Assembly: GCA_006503475.1 (NCBI GenBank)
Contig: RSEH01000047.1
Span: forward strand, 62,001 to 126,000
Length of the DNA stretch: 64,000 bases
Direction of reading: 5' to 3'
Origin: Stentor roeselii
Lineage: Eukaryota; Ciliophora; Heterotrichea; Heterotrichida; Stentoridae
Shown: positions 18,498 to 28,690 of the stretch, piece by piece
Layout: each line of letters begins with the position of its first letter
How positions within the stretch are numbered: the first letter of the stretch is position 1
Notes under the pieces: generated by a model
What the model was told of the DNA's origin: nothing
The model's input: only the letters and a program-made list of their open reading frames with translations
The model's database searches: none
Made by a program: the position numbers and the translations under genes

Positions 18498-19457
18498 CTA
18501 ATTAATCGACCATCCAATCAAATACTTAAAGATCGTTCCAACTCCTTGTCCACAAGAATAAGTATTTGAACTGCATTCAGCAACAGCCAGATACGCCGAG
18601 TTGATATTTATAGCTCTTGCAAAATATCTCATGAAAAGTTGAGTAATTCCATCTTTCGTCTTTAAACTTTTCAACGCCACTTCAAGCATATCAAAGTTAC
18701 AAAAGTCATTCGTGTACTTACCTTGCCACCAAGTCAACAAATTCGCCAAGTCTCCAAACAAGGTGTTGATTCCACTTAAATCTCCATTATTCAGTTTATC
18801 GAAATCAGTCGCCACTTGAATTGTCTGGTTTCCAAGGTTCAAGAAAAACGCGGCACAAATTCCTTGTTTTTTCGGATTTAAAGATAAAGTACTGACAAGT
18901 CCTTTCCACCAGGCCTGATAAGCAGGAGTGTTCATGTCAAGTGCGTTAAGACTGATATTTTTCGTGTAGGGGACGAGAACTGCAGTGATTTGTCCTAAGC
19001 TACTTCCGGCGCCTGCCCAGTTCTTTGCTTTTAACTGAGTGAAAAAGGTTTCAAAGGATGATTCTATTTTTTTGCTGTTGTAAAGCAAGTTGATTTCGTA
19101 CCAAATTTTTCCTTTTTGGGAAATTCCTGCACGTAAAGAGGAACTTACGGAGGAGAGGCCACATTCGTTACAGGACTCGGAGAGAAGAGTTAGGAAGGAC
19201 TCGTAAGCTTGCATCATTTCGGACAGTTGTCCTGAGAGTAAATATAAGTATGTCGATGCCAACTCTCGGTCAAGAGAAGATTGAGATGATTCTGATAGAC
19301 ATCCTGACATGATGTATGAAGAACCTGCGTATGTCGACATAAATCCTTTTAAGAAGACTTGCAGGTCGTCGTAGTTACCTTCTGATGATGGATCAGCTAC
19401 TGAGGTGCTATGAACTGATAGTAAGACTAATCCGGCAAAAAGAATCGACTTGAACAT
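18498..19457 (-). CDS. Secreted helical protein, unknown
   Basis: 319 aa with a clear signal peptide (MFKSILFAGLVLLSVHSTSVA). The mature chain is Ser/Leu-rich and predicted helical. It has about ten cysteines, several in close pairs (CNECGL, CSSNTYSCGQG), and ends at LIGWSIN with no membrane anchor. Likely secreted or lumenal, for example in cortical granules or alveoli, but the family is not recognised. Confidence 0.75.
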   Translation of the reverse strand: MFKSILFAGLVLLSVHSTSVADPSSEGNYDDLQVFLKGFMSTYAGSSYIMSGCLSESSQSSLDRELASTYLYLLSGQLSEMMQAYESFLTLLSESCNECGLSSVSSSLRAGISQKGKIWYEINLLYNSKKIESSFETFFTQLKAKNWAGAGSSLGQITAVLVPYTKNISLNALDMNTPAYQAWWKGLVSTLSLNPKKQGICAAFFLNLGNQTIQVATDFDKLNNGDLSGINTLFGDLANLLTWWQGKYTNDFCNFDMLEVALKSLKTKDGITQLFMRYFARAININSAYLAVAECSSNTYSCGQGVGTIFKYLIGWSIN

Positions 19458-19789
19458 TTATATTCAACAAGAAAAATGGAAAAAATCAGATCAGAATAAA
19501 AGGATGTAATGAATAAAACCATAAATTACACAGAGATATAATAGAATAAATATAAATTTGATCCTTAACAAGAAAAAAACGAGTTTTATATAATTATCCT
19601 AAATCTGAATCTTTTCTATTTTTTTAACTCATGATGAATATATTATCTAAATATTTCGAATAACTCATAAATTCTCAAATATTTAACAATTTGATAAAAA
19701 TTCAATATTTCATAGCTTATTTGTTGAAAATCCTCCAATATCAATCTTCGAGTTTAAACAATTCAAGTTTTTCTTAAATAAACCTCGAA
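19458..19789. other. Divergent intergenic spacer, AT-rich
   Basis: The 332 bp between two divergent start codons is very AT-rich with short A and T runs. It must contain the 5' ends of both flanking genes. No ORF, RNA gene, inverted repeat or recognisable motif was seen. Confidence 0.6.
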
Positions 19790-21022
19790 ATGGCAGTTAT
19801 CATTTCCAAGCAGGACATCCTCGAGAGCTACCTGTCAAAATGCCAAGAGACTCCAAACCAGAAGAATTTATGCCTCGTGAAGTACCTAGAGCGGCAAGTG
19901 ATAATCCAAGAAGAAGAAGAAAAGAGAGTTCAAGAAAACGAAGGTGAGTATGAAGAGAGCAATCGTCTAGACATAATATTTAAAGGAAACGACCCTCAGC
20001 ATTTTTCAAGTCGTTTGTCAAATGAGCACCTGATCCCATTAGTCTCAGTGATCGAAGACCACTCAATGCTAATCGAGTACATCGACCTAAGCTACAACCA
20101 CATCTCGGACGCAGGAGCGATAACCCTAAGTCGTATCTTAAAGCCTGCAATAAACCTGAAAACCTTAAACCTTCAAAGCAACAGCATAAACCCAGACGGT
20201 TGCAAAGCGATATGTGAGTCTTTATCAGACCATCAAAGTTTACAATACATCAACTTCAACGGTAACTGCATAAAAACAGAAGGAGTGATCAGCCTAGTGA
20301 GTCTCTTACTAAACTGTTTAGGAATCCTGGAGCTAGACCTAGGTAACAACTCAATCGACCACGACGGTATCATCGCAATAACAACAGCTCTAAACAAGGC
20401 TCATTTTTCATTAGAAGTTTTAAACCTAGAGAACCCTTCTCTGAACTCGATAATGCAAGAGACCGCAGTTCACTTCGGCAAGATGTTAAGCATCAACACG
20501 AATTTAAAGAAACTTTCTCTGAGGAAAATGAAGTTAAGGTGCGATGGAATCTTTACTCTTACCAATCACTTAGTTGAAAATTCACGACTTAGAGTCCTTG
20601 ACTTGTCTTGCAATGAAATCTCTGCTGACGGGGCGAATTATCTTTCGAAGTATTTGAAACTTGATACTTGTCGACTTGAAAGTTTAATTTTAGGAGTCAA
20701 TAAAATTGTGAACTTGGGGGGAAAGTACATTGCTCAGGCACTTGCGGTTAATAAGAGCTTGATTCATGTTGATTTGACTAATAATCGCATTGGGGATGAA
20801 GGACTTACTAGACTTGCAGAAGCACTTTTTTATAATCGTGTTTTGATGAGTTTTAAACTGTTTGGGAATCATTTTGATCAGCAGAGTTTGCATTTGTTTC
20901 ACAGGTTGTTTAATACTGAAAGAGATTTCAGGTATTATGCTGATTTTGAAACTTATATGGTTGATGACTTGGTCCTTATGGCTTATGTTGAACAGACTAT
21001 TCCTAATGATGTGACTGTCTAG
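19790..21022 (+). CDS. RNI-type leucine-rich-repeat protein
   Basis: 410 aa. After an acidic N-terminal 80 residues the rest is about ten 28-residue repeats of the ribonuclease-inhibitor type (IEYIDLSYNHISDAGAITL, LKTLNLQSNSINPDGCKAI, LRVLDLSCNEISADGANYL, LIHVDLTNNRIGDEGLTRL). Such horseshoes bind proteins; RanGAP and several ciliary proteins share the fold, but no RanGAP catalytic Arg motif or acidic tail is evident. The first half has A/C-rich codons and the second half G/T-rich codons, with the switch near 20500. Confidence 0.9.
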   Translation: MAVIISKQDILESYLSKCQETPNQKNLCLVKYLERQVIIQEEEEKRVQENEGEYEESNRLDIIFKGNDPQHFSSRLSNEHLIPLVSVIEDHSMLIEYIDLSYNHISDAGAITLSRILKPAINLKTLNLQSNSINPDGCKAICESLSDHQSLQYINFNGNCIKTEGVISLVSLLLNCLGILELDLGNNSIDHDGIIAITTALNKAHFSLEVLNLENPSLNSIMQETAVHFGKMLSINTNLKKLSLRKMKLRCDGIFTLTNHLVENSRLRVLDLSCNEISADGANYLSKYLKLDTCRLESLILGVNKIVNLGGKYIAQALAVNKSLIHVDLTNNRIGDEGLTRLAEALFYNRVLMSFKLFGNHFDQQSLHLFHRLFNTERDFRYYADFETYMVDDLVLMAYVEQTIPNDVTV

Positions 21023-21085
21023 ATTAGTAAAGATAATGAGAGTTTTAGATTTGAGGAAGAAATCTTAGGTTGGTTTTAATTTGAG

Positions 21086-22669
21086 ATGATTGTTAAGATA
21101 ATGGACGACAAAACAGAAATTGACTTTTTTAAAATTCTTATCAAACAAAACGTTCAGCTTCCTGTACTTGAAACTGCGCTGATCAACGGTTCATTAATCG
21201 ATTCAGTAGTTTACACAGACGATTCAGGTTTCATCAAATACAAGACCCAAAAATCCCTAGGAATTCCAGCATTCCTACAAAAAACATTAGAAGAAAACGA
21301 AGTAAAAACCAGAGTCTTACGACTATCAAACCCAAAACTGGTGTACTTCTCAAGGCACGGGAAAAGAAAAGTATACACCGAATCAGAAATAAAAGAAATA
21401 ATCGGGAAAAAACGTGTTCCAATCGCTTCAAACCTGATCCAAAAAATCAACATTTCTTTATTCAGCAAAGAATCTTTTATAGTAGCGAAGGTAGTTTATT
21501 TAAACAAGCAATTCAAAGTTTCATTTAACTACGACAACCACCCAATAAACGACCCAATCTTAACTTCTCAAATCATCGACATTCTTTCAATTTTAGTCTC
21601 AGCTTTAGAGTCCTCAGAGCTGAAGCGAGTTATTCATCTTGAAGTTGAGTTCTTGAAAGACAATCTTCATTCTTTGTGGATTAGTAACTGCTTAAAATGC
21701 TATCTTATTGAAGCAAGACATGTGTTGAAGCCTAAGCAAAATGAAGAAGAACTTTATCATCACTGCAAGTCGATTCCTAAGTATTCCAGTCAAAAGGTGA
21801 TAAAAACAAAACCTGCTTCAAGAAGGACCTCGGTTTATTCTGCTGATTATTCAGAATTCTCAGAATTTTACACTTTTCAGCGAGGACAACTGAGAAATCT
21901 AGGAAGTAACTTGAACTCTCCTATTAGATACATCGCTCCAGATGCTGATAGCGAGGAAGGAAACCTGGAAGAAGCTCCTTACCTGAACATTTTCACTGAT
22001 TCTAGCAAAAAAGATTCAGATTCTCGATACTTTCAACCCTCTGAAAGCGAAATCATGAAAATTCCTTCATCTTCTCATAAAAATTTCAATGATTTCTTCC
22101 CAATTGATCCACTTGAACTTTCTCGATCTTTTTCAAAGGAAGATCTCGTAAAAAGTAAAAAAAAAATGACAGATATTCCAAAAAGAAGCAGTCTTTTAGA
22201 ACCTTTAAGAAAAAGTACCTTTGCCAAAACGCCGACTAACATGAAACCTTCGCCGAAAGCGAGAAAAAACCAGAATTATGGAAATGATTTCATGGAACTC
22301 GTTTTGAATACTTGCTGTAAAAAAGATCTTTTGAATCAGAATAAAATGGGGGAGTTCGGACTTGGCACTCTTGTCACTTGTGAAGAATTTTCTAATTTTA
22401 TTAACAAGGCTGATGAATTCAATGGAAGGCAAAATATCAGAGCTGCTGCAAGGTCTATGATTGATGATTACTTCTCGAGAAATCCTTCACCTTATCCTGA
22501 GTTGAAGAAAAAGGAGTCTGTGTTGAAAAGCAAGGGGGTTGTTAAAAATACTAAAAAATATGTGAAAAAAGCAGCGAAAAATGTGATTAAAAAGAGAAAA
22601 TTAACACCTCTTTTGAGTCCTAAGAATAATAGTAATGCTCCCTTGATTAATATAATTAAATCTGGATAA
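21086..22669 (+). CDS. Basic protein with folded N-terminal domain, unknown
   Basis: 527 aa (or 521 from the second Met at 21104). Residues about 5-220 look folded, with alternating hydrophobic strands and helices (LVYFSRHGKRKVYTESEIK, FIVAKVVYLNKQFKVSFNY, IIDILSILVSALES). Residues 220-430 are Ser-rich and disordered; a short acidic-hydrophobic block (NDFMELVLNTCCKKDLL) precedes a Lys-rich tail. No enzyme motif found. A scaffold or nucleic-acid-binding role is possible but not shown. Confidence 0.8.
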   Translation: MIVKIMDDKTEIDFFKILIKQNVQLPVLETALINGSLIDSVVYTDDSGFIKYKTQKSLGIPAFLQKTLEENEVKTRVLRLSNPKLVYFSRHGKRKVYTESEIKEIIGKKRVPIASNLIQKINISLFSKESFIVAKVVYLNKQFKVSFNYDNHPINDPILTSQIIDILSILVSALESSELKRVIHLEVEFLKDNLHSLWISNCLKCYLIEARHVLKPKQNEEELYHHCKSIPKYSSQKVIKTKPASRRTSVYSADYSEFSEFYTFQRGQLRNLGSNLNSPIRYIAPDADSEEGNLEEAPYLNIFTDSSKKDSDSRYFQPSESEIMKIPSSSHKNFNDFFPIDPLELSRSFSKEDLVKSKKKMTDIPKRSSLLEPLRKSTFAKTPTNMKPSPKARKNQNYGNDFMELVLNTCCKKDLLNQNKMGEFGLGTLVTCEEFSNFINKADEFNGRQNIRAAARSMIDDYFSRNPSPYPELKKKESVLKSKGVVKNTKKYVKKAAKNVIKKRKLTPLLSPKNNSNAPLINIIKSG

Positions 22670-22822
22670 TTTATTTAAGTGAGAATTGTGAAAGATGGTT
22701 AGAGATGATTTTGAAGTATACTTGATGGTTGAGTTTTTAGATTTGAAAGAATTTTAGAATATACTAGTTTAACGATATAAACCAAATCCAATTCAGTTAA
22801 ATCTCTATCCACCCAGGTAATA

Positions 22823-23854
22823 ATGGAAAAAGTTCACAAAAAGTCTAAATCCAAGACCCCGATACGACCTTACCTAAACCTAGCACCAGAAGAAATAAAA
22901 GACCTTCGAGAAAACTTATCAAAACTTGGAAACAGTTCAGAAGGTCTAACAGAAAGAACACAACTAACCGAGTCACCAGAAAAAGGAATAATTTTAGACG
23001 AATCAGTATCTCTCGACGAAAATTCTCTAACAATTCTAAGATACGAGTTAGAAGCCAAAACCAACATCATAACATCTTTGGCCTCAAACCAAAAAGACCT
23101 AAGACAAACAATAACTACATTAAAAGCTCAAAATTCTTCCTTGCATAAAGAACTCAACAGCTGCAGGGCTAAAAATTACGACCTTGACGTCGAACTTTAC
23201 CTTGCAAAAGAAGAACTCTGCGCGAAAGACAAAGAATTAGAAAAAATCAGAGACGACCTCGACAGTCTTCAAGCTTTAGTAAAAAACGCGAAAAGTCTGA
23301 AAGAAGAAAATTTGACTCTTAGAGAAGACATTCAAAGTATGAAGGTTAAATTTGAGAGAAAACTTTCAAAAGAAAAGGAAAAGTTTCAGGAACTTTTTAA
23401 ACTTGTTAAAGATAAACAATTCAACTTGCTTGAAGACTTTAAGAAAAGACCTGAATCTGAAGATTTTACGAAAAAAAACTCGCAGTCGGTTGAAAGAGGG
23501 TTCAAAGTGGATCCGATTAGGATTTCGAGGAATTATCAACCTTCTTTGTCGCCTGAAAAACCTTTGAATCAGACTGATCGGCCTGGAAAGGTCTCGGGAA
23601 GTCTTTTAAATGACTTGATGATGATTTTGTCGGTTGACCAGCCCCATAAGGTTCTAAGCAGTGTCGTGCATTTGACGGAATACACTAAGTCACTTAAGAA
23701 GTATAAAAGGTTTTGTAAACAACTGTCTGATCTGGTAATTGAATGCTCACCTGCTTGTGCTTTTTATAGTAAACCTAATCTTAAGCAAGTTTGGGTTTGG
23801 ATTACGAGATTGCTGGAGGAGTATATGAAGATTAAAAAAAATAATGATTTGTAG
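22823..23854 (+). CDS. Coiled-coil protein with conserved-looking C-terminal domain
   Basis: 343 aa. The N-terminal 60 residues are basic and disordered, about 65-215 are coiled coil, then comes a short linker, and about 255-335 is a folded helical block (LNDLMMILSVDQPHKVL, FCKQLSDLVIECSP, VWVWITRLLEEYMKI). The layout recalls centrosomal or basal-body coiled-coil proteins, but I cannot assign a family. Confidence 0.8.
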   Translation: MEKVHKKSKSKTPIRPYLNLAPEEIKDLRENLSKLGNSSEGLTERTQLTESPEKGIILDESVSLDENSLTILRYELEAKTNIITSLASNQKDLRQTITTLKAQNSSLHKELNSCRAKNYDLDVELYLAKEELCAKDKELEKIRDDLDSLQALVKNAKSLKEENLTLREDIQSMKVKFERKLSKEKEKFQELFKLVKDKQFNLLEDFKKRPESEDFTKKNSQSVERGFKVDPIRISRNYQPSLSPEKPLNQTDRPGKVSGSLLNDLMMILSVDQPHKVLSSVVHLTEYTKSLKKYKRFCKQLSDLVIECSPACAFYSKPNLKQVWVWITRLLEEYMKIKKNNDL

Positions 23855-24070
23855 TTTAATTATTGGTGGAATTATTAGGTGTTTTTGAAATTTGGGATTT
23901 TGGAGGGTTAGTTTCTAATGAAATGAGAAATGAAAAGAATGAATTTTTGGACTAATGATTTTTTTAATCATTTCGAGGTTGATTTTATTATGAATCATTT
24001 TTATTAGTTGTGAGATTTCAACTCATGTGACCTTCTCTATAAAGTTAATCTATTAATGATTCTAAAAGTA

Positions 24071-24403
24071 TTATTGGCGATGCTGTATTTTGTACTGAAC
24101 CTGAGGGATACTCAAAATTCTTTGAATGTATTCATCTGGGGACTCATGATCTGAAAACTGGTTAGATTTCAAAATCGCATTTGTATCGAACTTACTCAAA
24201 CCCTTTTCAATAAGTTTATTTCTTACATATTCCTGAATCCTTTCCAATTTTTCTTCTTTTGACTCTTGGATGTAATTAACAGTGACATTGCATCTCTCCA
24301 ATATTTGCAGATAGGCTATACTCTTTTCTTTATTCCCTTGGTCAAGTTCACGTTGGAGTGCTTCCCTTAGGTCCTTTAGGGTCATCGGTAAATTTGAAGA
24401 CAT
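24071..24403 (-). CDS. Small helical protein, unknown
   Basis: 110 aa, all-helical appearance. The block LREALQRELDQGNKEKSIAY followed by LQILERCNVTVNYI vaguely recalls the helical bundle of the TFIIS N-terminal/LW domain, where short helices precede L..L....VT...L. That similarity is weak and I would not name the gene from it. No signal peptide or membrane segment. Confidence 0.65.
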   Translation of the reverse strand: MSSNLPMTLKDLREALQRELDQGNKEKSIAYLQILERCNVTVNYIQESKEEKLERIQEYVRNKLIEKGLSKFDTNAILKSNQFSDHESPDEYIQRILSIPQVQYKIQHRQ

Positions 24404-24735
24404 TTTTATATAGAAACTTTATAAAATGAATCAAACTACTTTGGAAAAAGTTTCATAATTTTACCTAACCAGAAATATTAATATCAGTAAATTGTTCTCT
24501 ATAAAAAAATCTTACTTAATAATCTGAAAATTTTTATTTAATCTAAAATTCTCAATTTTCAAAATCGAAAAAGTAGTGAATCGAAGAAATTTACCAAATT
24601 TCTACTTTCATAACTTTCCCGTTTCAATAAAACTCTAAATTTTTTCAAATAATGGGGTAATAAAAAATGTTTACACTAAATAAATAAACCCTTCAACTGT
24701 ATACAATATCGATTCATCCACAAATAAATAATTAA
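24404..24735. other. Intergenic spacer, AT-rich
   Basis: The 332 bp between two minus-strand genes is AT-rich throughout, with A and T runs. No ORF of note, RNA gene or repeat was seen. It should hold the 3' end of the coiled-coil gene at 24736 and the 5' flank of the gene ending at 24071. Confidence 0.6.
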
Positions 24736-25113
24736 TTAAAGTGAATCATATTTGCTAATAAATCCAACTTTTTCATTTAAAATCGAGACTTTGGTATTAC
24801 TCGCAACAACATGTTGAGCGATAACAGACCTTTCTTTTTTCAAATCCGTGATTTGCTTTTGCAAGTTTTCATTATGAATTTTTTGACTTACCATCTCATT
24901 TTTGAGGTCTCTAAAAATCTCTTCAATCTGAGGAAAAAATGATTTAGGTGTGTCGTTAATCAGTAATTCGATTTTCGCTTCCATTCCAGCAACTTCAGCA
25001 GCAGTGGCAGTGACAGTTTTTTTGAAGTCTCTGAGTGAAGACTGAATTAGAAAGATCTCGTTTTGGACATGTTCAATGTTTTCTTTGACATTGAGTTCTT
25101 TCTTTTCTTCCAT
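24736..25113 (-). CDS. Small coiled-coil protein
   Basis: 125 aa, two coiled-coil segments broken near residue 55 (LINDTPKSFFPQIEEIF). No recognised family. Its ATG follows the stop of the upstream coiled-coil gene by 15 nt. I tested whether a 15-nt intron could fuse the two and none fits. Size and composition match the upstream neighbour, so the pair might be partners. Confidence 0.7.
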   Translation of the reverse strand: MEEKKELNVKENIEHVQNEIFLIQSSLRDFKKTVTATAAEVAGMEAKIELLINDTPKSFFPQIEEIFRDLKNEMVSQKIHNENLQKQITDLKKERSVIAQHVVASNTKVSILNEKVGFISKYDSL

Positions 25114-25128
25114 TTATATCTATTCAGC

Positions 25129-25536
25129 CTATAAATTTAACAAGAGACTCGCGTCTTGTTTTGCTGAGTTTTTCTTGATTTCGCTTAATTCACGAGTTTT
25201 TTTCCTTTCTAGTCCTTCTAACTGCATTTCGATTTGTGCTTTTTTGTATTTGGCTGTGTTTAGTCGCTCTTCCAGGTTATCTAAATTTTGGATCTTTTGT
25301 AGTGACTGGATGATACTTTCCTCTTCTATAAGGCAGTTTTTCCTATTTTCTACATATTCAAGCTCTTTTTTTAAGAAACTCAATCGTTCTCTTTGTATTT
25401 CTGATATGCTTAGAGCTGCCATCAAATCATCAAATTCCACAAACTTCGCCTTCTCTAAATTTTTCACCAAGTTCTTCCTAAGTGCCTGATTCTCATTCAA
25501 AAGATGAAAATTTTCAGCAGTCGTGAGTTTTTCCAT
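25129..25536 (-). CDS. Small coiled-coil protein
   Basis: 135 aa, coiled coil over nearly its whole length (LSFLKKELEYVENRKNCLI, LEERLNTAKYKKAQIEMQL). No recognised family. Its ATG lies only 3 nt after the TAA stop of the CDPK gene on the same strand, far too close for an ordinary promoter and 3' end in most eukaryotes. Confidence 0.7.
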   Translation of the reverse strand: MEKLTTAENFHLLNENQALRKNLVKNLEKAKFVEFDDLMAALSISEIQRERLSFLKKELEYVENRKNCLIEEESIIQSLQKIQNLDNLEERLNTAKYKKAQIEMQLEGLERKKTRELSEIKKNSAKQDASLLLNL

Positions 25537-25539
25537 AAT

Positions 25540-27069
25540 TTAATCCTTTACTATAAGTTTCCCAAAGTCTAAAGCTCCACGAATATCTCTAGACATTCTT
25601 CTCATAAGACTAACTCTTCTATTCTGGTTGATATTTTCTTCCTCTTCCTCAAAGCAGTTCATAATGACTTTGAAGTTTGAATAGTCAATATCCGAATTAT
25701 TATCCAATTTCGCTTCAGCAATAAGTTCTTGAAACTCTTCACCAGTGAACTCGCATCCAGCCTGTTTAAGAGCCGCGTCCAGGTCTTGAACATTGATTTT
25801 TCCTTGTTTTTTCTTATCAAAAAGTTTAAAAGCTTCCCACATGATTTCTTCATTCATCAAGGCCTTTTTGTTGAGAGTCGCGACGAGAAATTCTGAGTAG
25901 TTTATTTTTCCTGATTGAATGTAAGAACAGTTCTGGATAATTCCTTCTGTTTCTTCTAAGGCTAAGTTGAAACCATGAGTTTTCATTGATTCTTGAAGGT
26001 CCTGAGCAGTGATGAAGCCTGAATTACTGCTGTCTAATGTGATGAATGCTTGTCTTAAAGAGTTGATCTGATTGTTTGAAAGGTTTTTTACAACGATTTT
26101 CACTGCTTCTTGCCATAACTTGTTTTTTGCCTTGTATTTCAGAAGGGATTTGAAAACTGACTCTGGAATTGAATTTGATACTTCTGTTGATTGGAACCAT
26201 TGATGCTCTAAGGATTGTTTGCAGGTTAGTCTTTTATTTGGCTTGATTTCGAGTAATTTTTTTAAGAAGTCTTGGCCTTCGAGAGAAATTGAAGAAAGCT
26301 GGGAAAAGTCGAGATTTATTATTCCTTTTGATGATTTTTCGTAGATTGACTCGAGGTTTGAACCTTTAAATGGATGCTTTCCGGTAATTATGAAGTACAT
26401 GAATACTCCGAGCGACCAGACGTCACATGCTTTTGTGTAGGGACCTTTGAATACTTCTGGAGCTAAGTAATACGGAGTTCCTGCAATGCTTTTCATTTTG
26501 TTTCTGTAGTTTCGAATTGACATGCCGAAGTCACAGATTTTTACATCATTTGAATCTTTATCTACGTATAAAAAGTTCTCAGCCTTGAGGTCTCGATGAG
26601 TAATATTATTCAAATGCATATAATTCACTGCACTCAGTAGTTGTTTCATGATAATCTTAGCCTGTGCCTCATTAAAACTTCCTCTTTCAATAATCCTCTC
26701 ACAAATATCTCCTCCATTACACAATTCAATGACAAGATGCAGATACAATTCATCTTCATAAGTTTCATAAAGTCTAATCAAATTTGGATGGTCAACAGAG
26801 GCCATAATTTCTAGTTCTCGCTTTAATATTTGTTTGTGTTTATTAAGGTCTCTTTTGACGATGCTTTTGATGGCATATTTCATTCCCTGCACTCCTTTTC
26901 TAACCGCTTCTCTAACAGTACCGTATTGACCATGTCCAAGAACTCTGATAAAAGTATAAGAGTCATGAATAACTATCTAGAAAATACTTGCAAGATTGAC
27001 CGAGTTCGAAATAGAAGATGATTGAATCGCACGACATTTGACCGGTTTTGAAGTTGCAGTACAACCCAT
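25540..27069 (-). CDS. Calcium-dependent protein kinase (CDPK), N-myristoylated type, one 15-nt intron
   Basis: 504 aa after removal of the intron at 26973-26987. The N terminus MGCTATSK fits N-myristoylation at G2 and palmitoylation at C3. The kinase domain follows (RVLGHGQYGTVREAV, HRDLKAENFLYVD, CDFGMS, GTPYYLAPEVF, DVWSLGVFMYFI), then a junction helix and EF-hands (LDSSNSGFITAQDL, FDKKKQGKINVQDLDAAL, and the more degenerate AEAKLDNNSDIDYSNF). CDPKs turn Ca2+ rises into Ser/Thr phosphorylation. The unspliced frame lacks the glycine loop; splicing restores it. The catalytic Asp sits in HRDLKAEN, with Ala where many kinases have Pro, common in CDPKs. Confidence 0.95.
26973..26987 (-). other. 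15-nt intron in the CDPK gene
   Basis: Sense sequence GTATTTTCTAGATAG. Removing it eliminates an in-frame TAG and joins the myristoylated N terminus to the kinase glycine loop in frame (phase 1, after GCA-A). Confidence 0.9.
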
Positions 27070-27093
27070 TGATTTATTATCATAGGAAAATTA

Positions 27094-28662
27094 CTAATTT
27101 ATAATTGAATAGTTTACATTTGACTTTGGCCTGTGACTTGAATTCGATTTGACTTTTTTACTTCTTCGAAAACTTTCACTTCTCTCTAAAGTTTTATAGT
27201 GATCTGAAGCAACTAATAAAATCGTGCGTTTAGACTTGAATCTCCAAAGTTTCTGTGGTTTTTCTTTTAGTTCAACAGTCTTCGGTCTTCGACTTTTAAA
27301 TAAGTTCAAGGCTTTCAAGTCGTCGTTTTCTTGCTTTAAAATTTCATTTTCTCTAGCAAATTCATTGCATTCAACTTGAAGAGCGATTTTTTGGTTATTA
27401 ATTATTTCAAGTTTTTTTTTCAATTCTTTGTTTTCGATTTCTAGGATTTCAATTTTTTTCAAGGCTTTTTCGTGTTTTGTTGAGATGGCTTCTGGAAGAG
27501 TATCTTGGACTTCATCGAAGACATTGATGATTTTCTGGCAGTCATTTAGTTTTTGTCTTAAAATTAATACTTCTGTTTGAAGGTTATGCATTAGTTGAGA
27601 CTTTGGATCAAGGTTTTTTACTGGAGTGTTGTTTATCGTGTGGGTTTTAGACGCATAGCTTAGGGTGCTTAAAGACTCTTCGAAGTGGTTTAGACTAGTA
27701 GAAATGCAGGCTATCATCACACAGAGAGAGTTGCCTCCAATACTTTGTTTTAATATAGAAGTCAGTTTTGAGTCACGGTATGGGACATGTTTTTCATTAG
27801 CTGATATCGCGACGATGACTTGTCTTAGAGTAAAAAGTGACTTGTTAATTTCGATGCTTTCTTTCAAAGCTTTTCCTTCATTTCCAGTAGTTGATTGTTT
27901 TTCACTCCCAGCCAAGTCAACTAAAGAAAATTTGCTATGATAAACTTTTCCATGTACCTTGTTAACTTTTTCCAGAGTAATAGTAAAAACACAATGAGAC
28001 CTCGAAGAAACCTTATTCAAATTATGTGAAGCAATAGTTTTATGTTTCAATGCATCTTGAAACAAACAGAGTACTTCTTGATGTGTTTGACAAGGTTTCA
28101 AAGACAAGTTCTCAACAAAAAATCCTTCAAAAGTATTCCACTTGAGTTTTAAATGATTTTTACTCGGTTCAAGTAGGTCAAAAACCCTTTCTTTATATAT
28201 CTGAAAGTAAGACACGAAGACAAGATAAGAAGATTTACTATTCTTGCAAAGTGAATCGAAAACACAAGAAATCGACCTGGGAACAATGCCTATTTCTGAG
28301 TAGTCCTTCGGAATCAAAGGACGAAGCTTCGAGTCGTATTGATAACCTTCCATTGTGTAGGTCTTGCCTGAGCCGGTCTGTCCATAGGCCAGAATAGTCA
28401 GGTTGTAACCTTTGGTAAACTTTAAGACTTTACTCGATACCTCGCATCTTGAAAAAACTTCGCATTGAGAAGAGTCTTCAGAAATTATTGAATCGAATTC
28501 AAAAGTTTTTATTGTTTTCTGAGATGGGTGAGTTATACTGAGTAGGGTTTACCTTATCGATGTTTCAGTTGAGGAAAACCATTTTTCTCGGTTTTGGATG
28601 AGGCTTTCTGATGGATCTGGCTTTATTCGCACGAAAACGTTGATTTTGCATTTTTGATCCAT
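27094..28662 (-). CDS. Kinesin motor protein with one 15-nt intron
   Basis: 517 aa after removal of the intron at 28538-28552. The motor starts at residue 6 (KINVFVRIKP). P-loop GQTGSGKT lies at about 90-97, SSRSHC follows, then LVDLAGSE and NKSLFTLRQVI with SYASKTHTI at the motor end near residue 345. A coiled coil of about 100 residues and a basic Ser-rich tail follow. The subfamily cannot be fixed by eye. Without splicing the frame lacks its first 99 residues including the P-loop. It starts 28 bp from the divergent gene at 28691. Confidence 0.95.
28538..28552 (-). other. 15-nt intron in the kinesin gene
   Basis: Sense sequence GTAAACCCTACTCAG, splitting a Ser codon (AG|T). Removal joins the first motor strand to the P-loop exon in frame; the intron itself carries the stop that ends the unspliced frame. 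Confidence 0.95.
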
Positions 28663-28690
28663 TTAACTTTTTACTAAACCGGTTTCAAAA

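Noticed and set aside
25113-25140. Fusion of the two small coiled-coil genes by a short intron
   Set aside because: No 15- or 16-nt GT..AG segment covers the TAG stop between them.
27035-27037. ATG at 27035-27037 as CDPK start
   Set aside because: It is out of frame with the spliced kinase; the ATG at 27067-27069 is in frame and gives the MGC myristoylation start.
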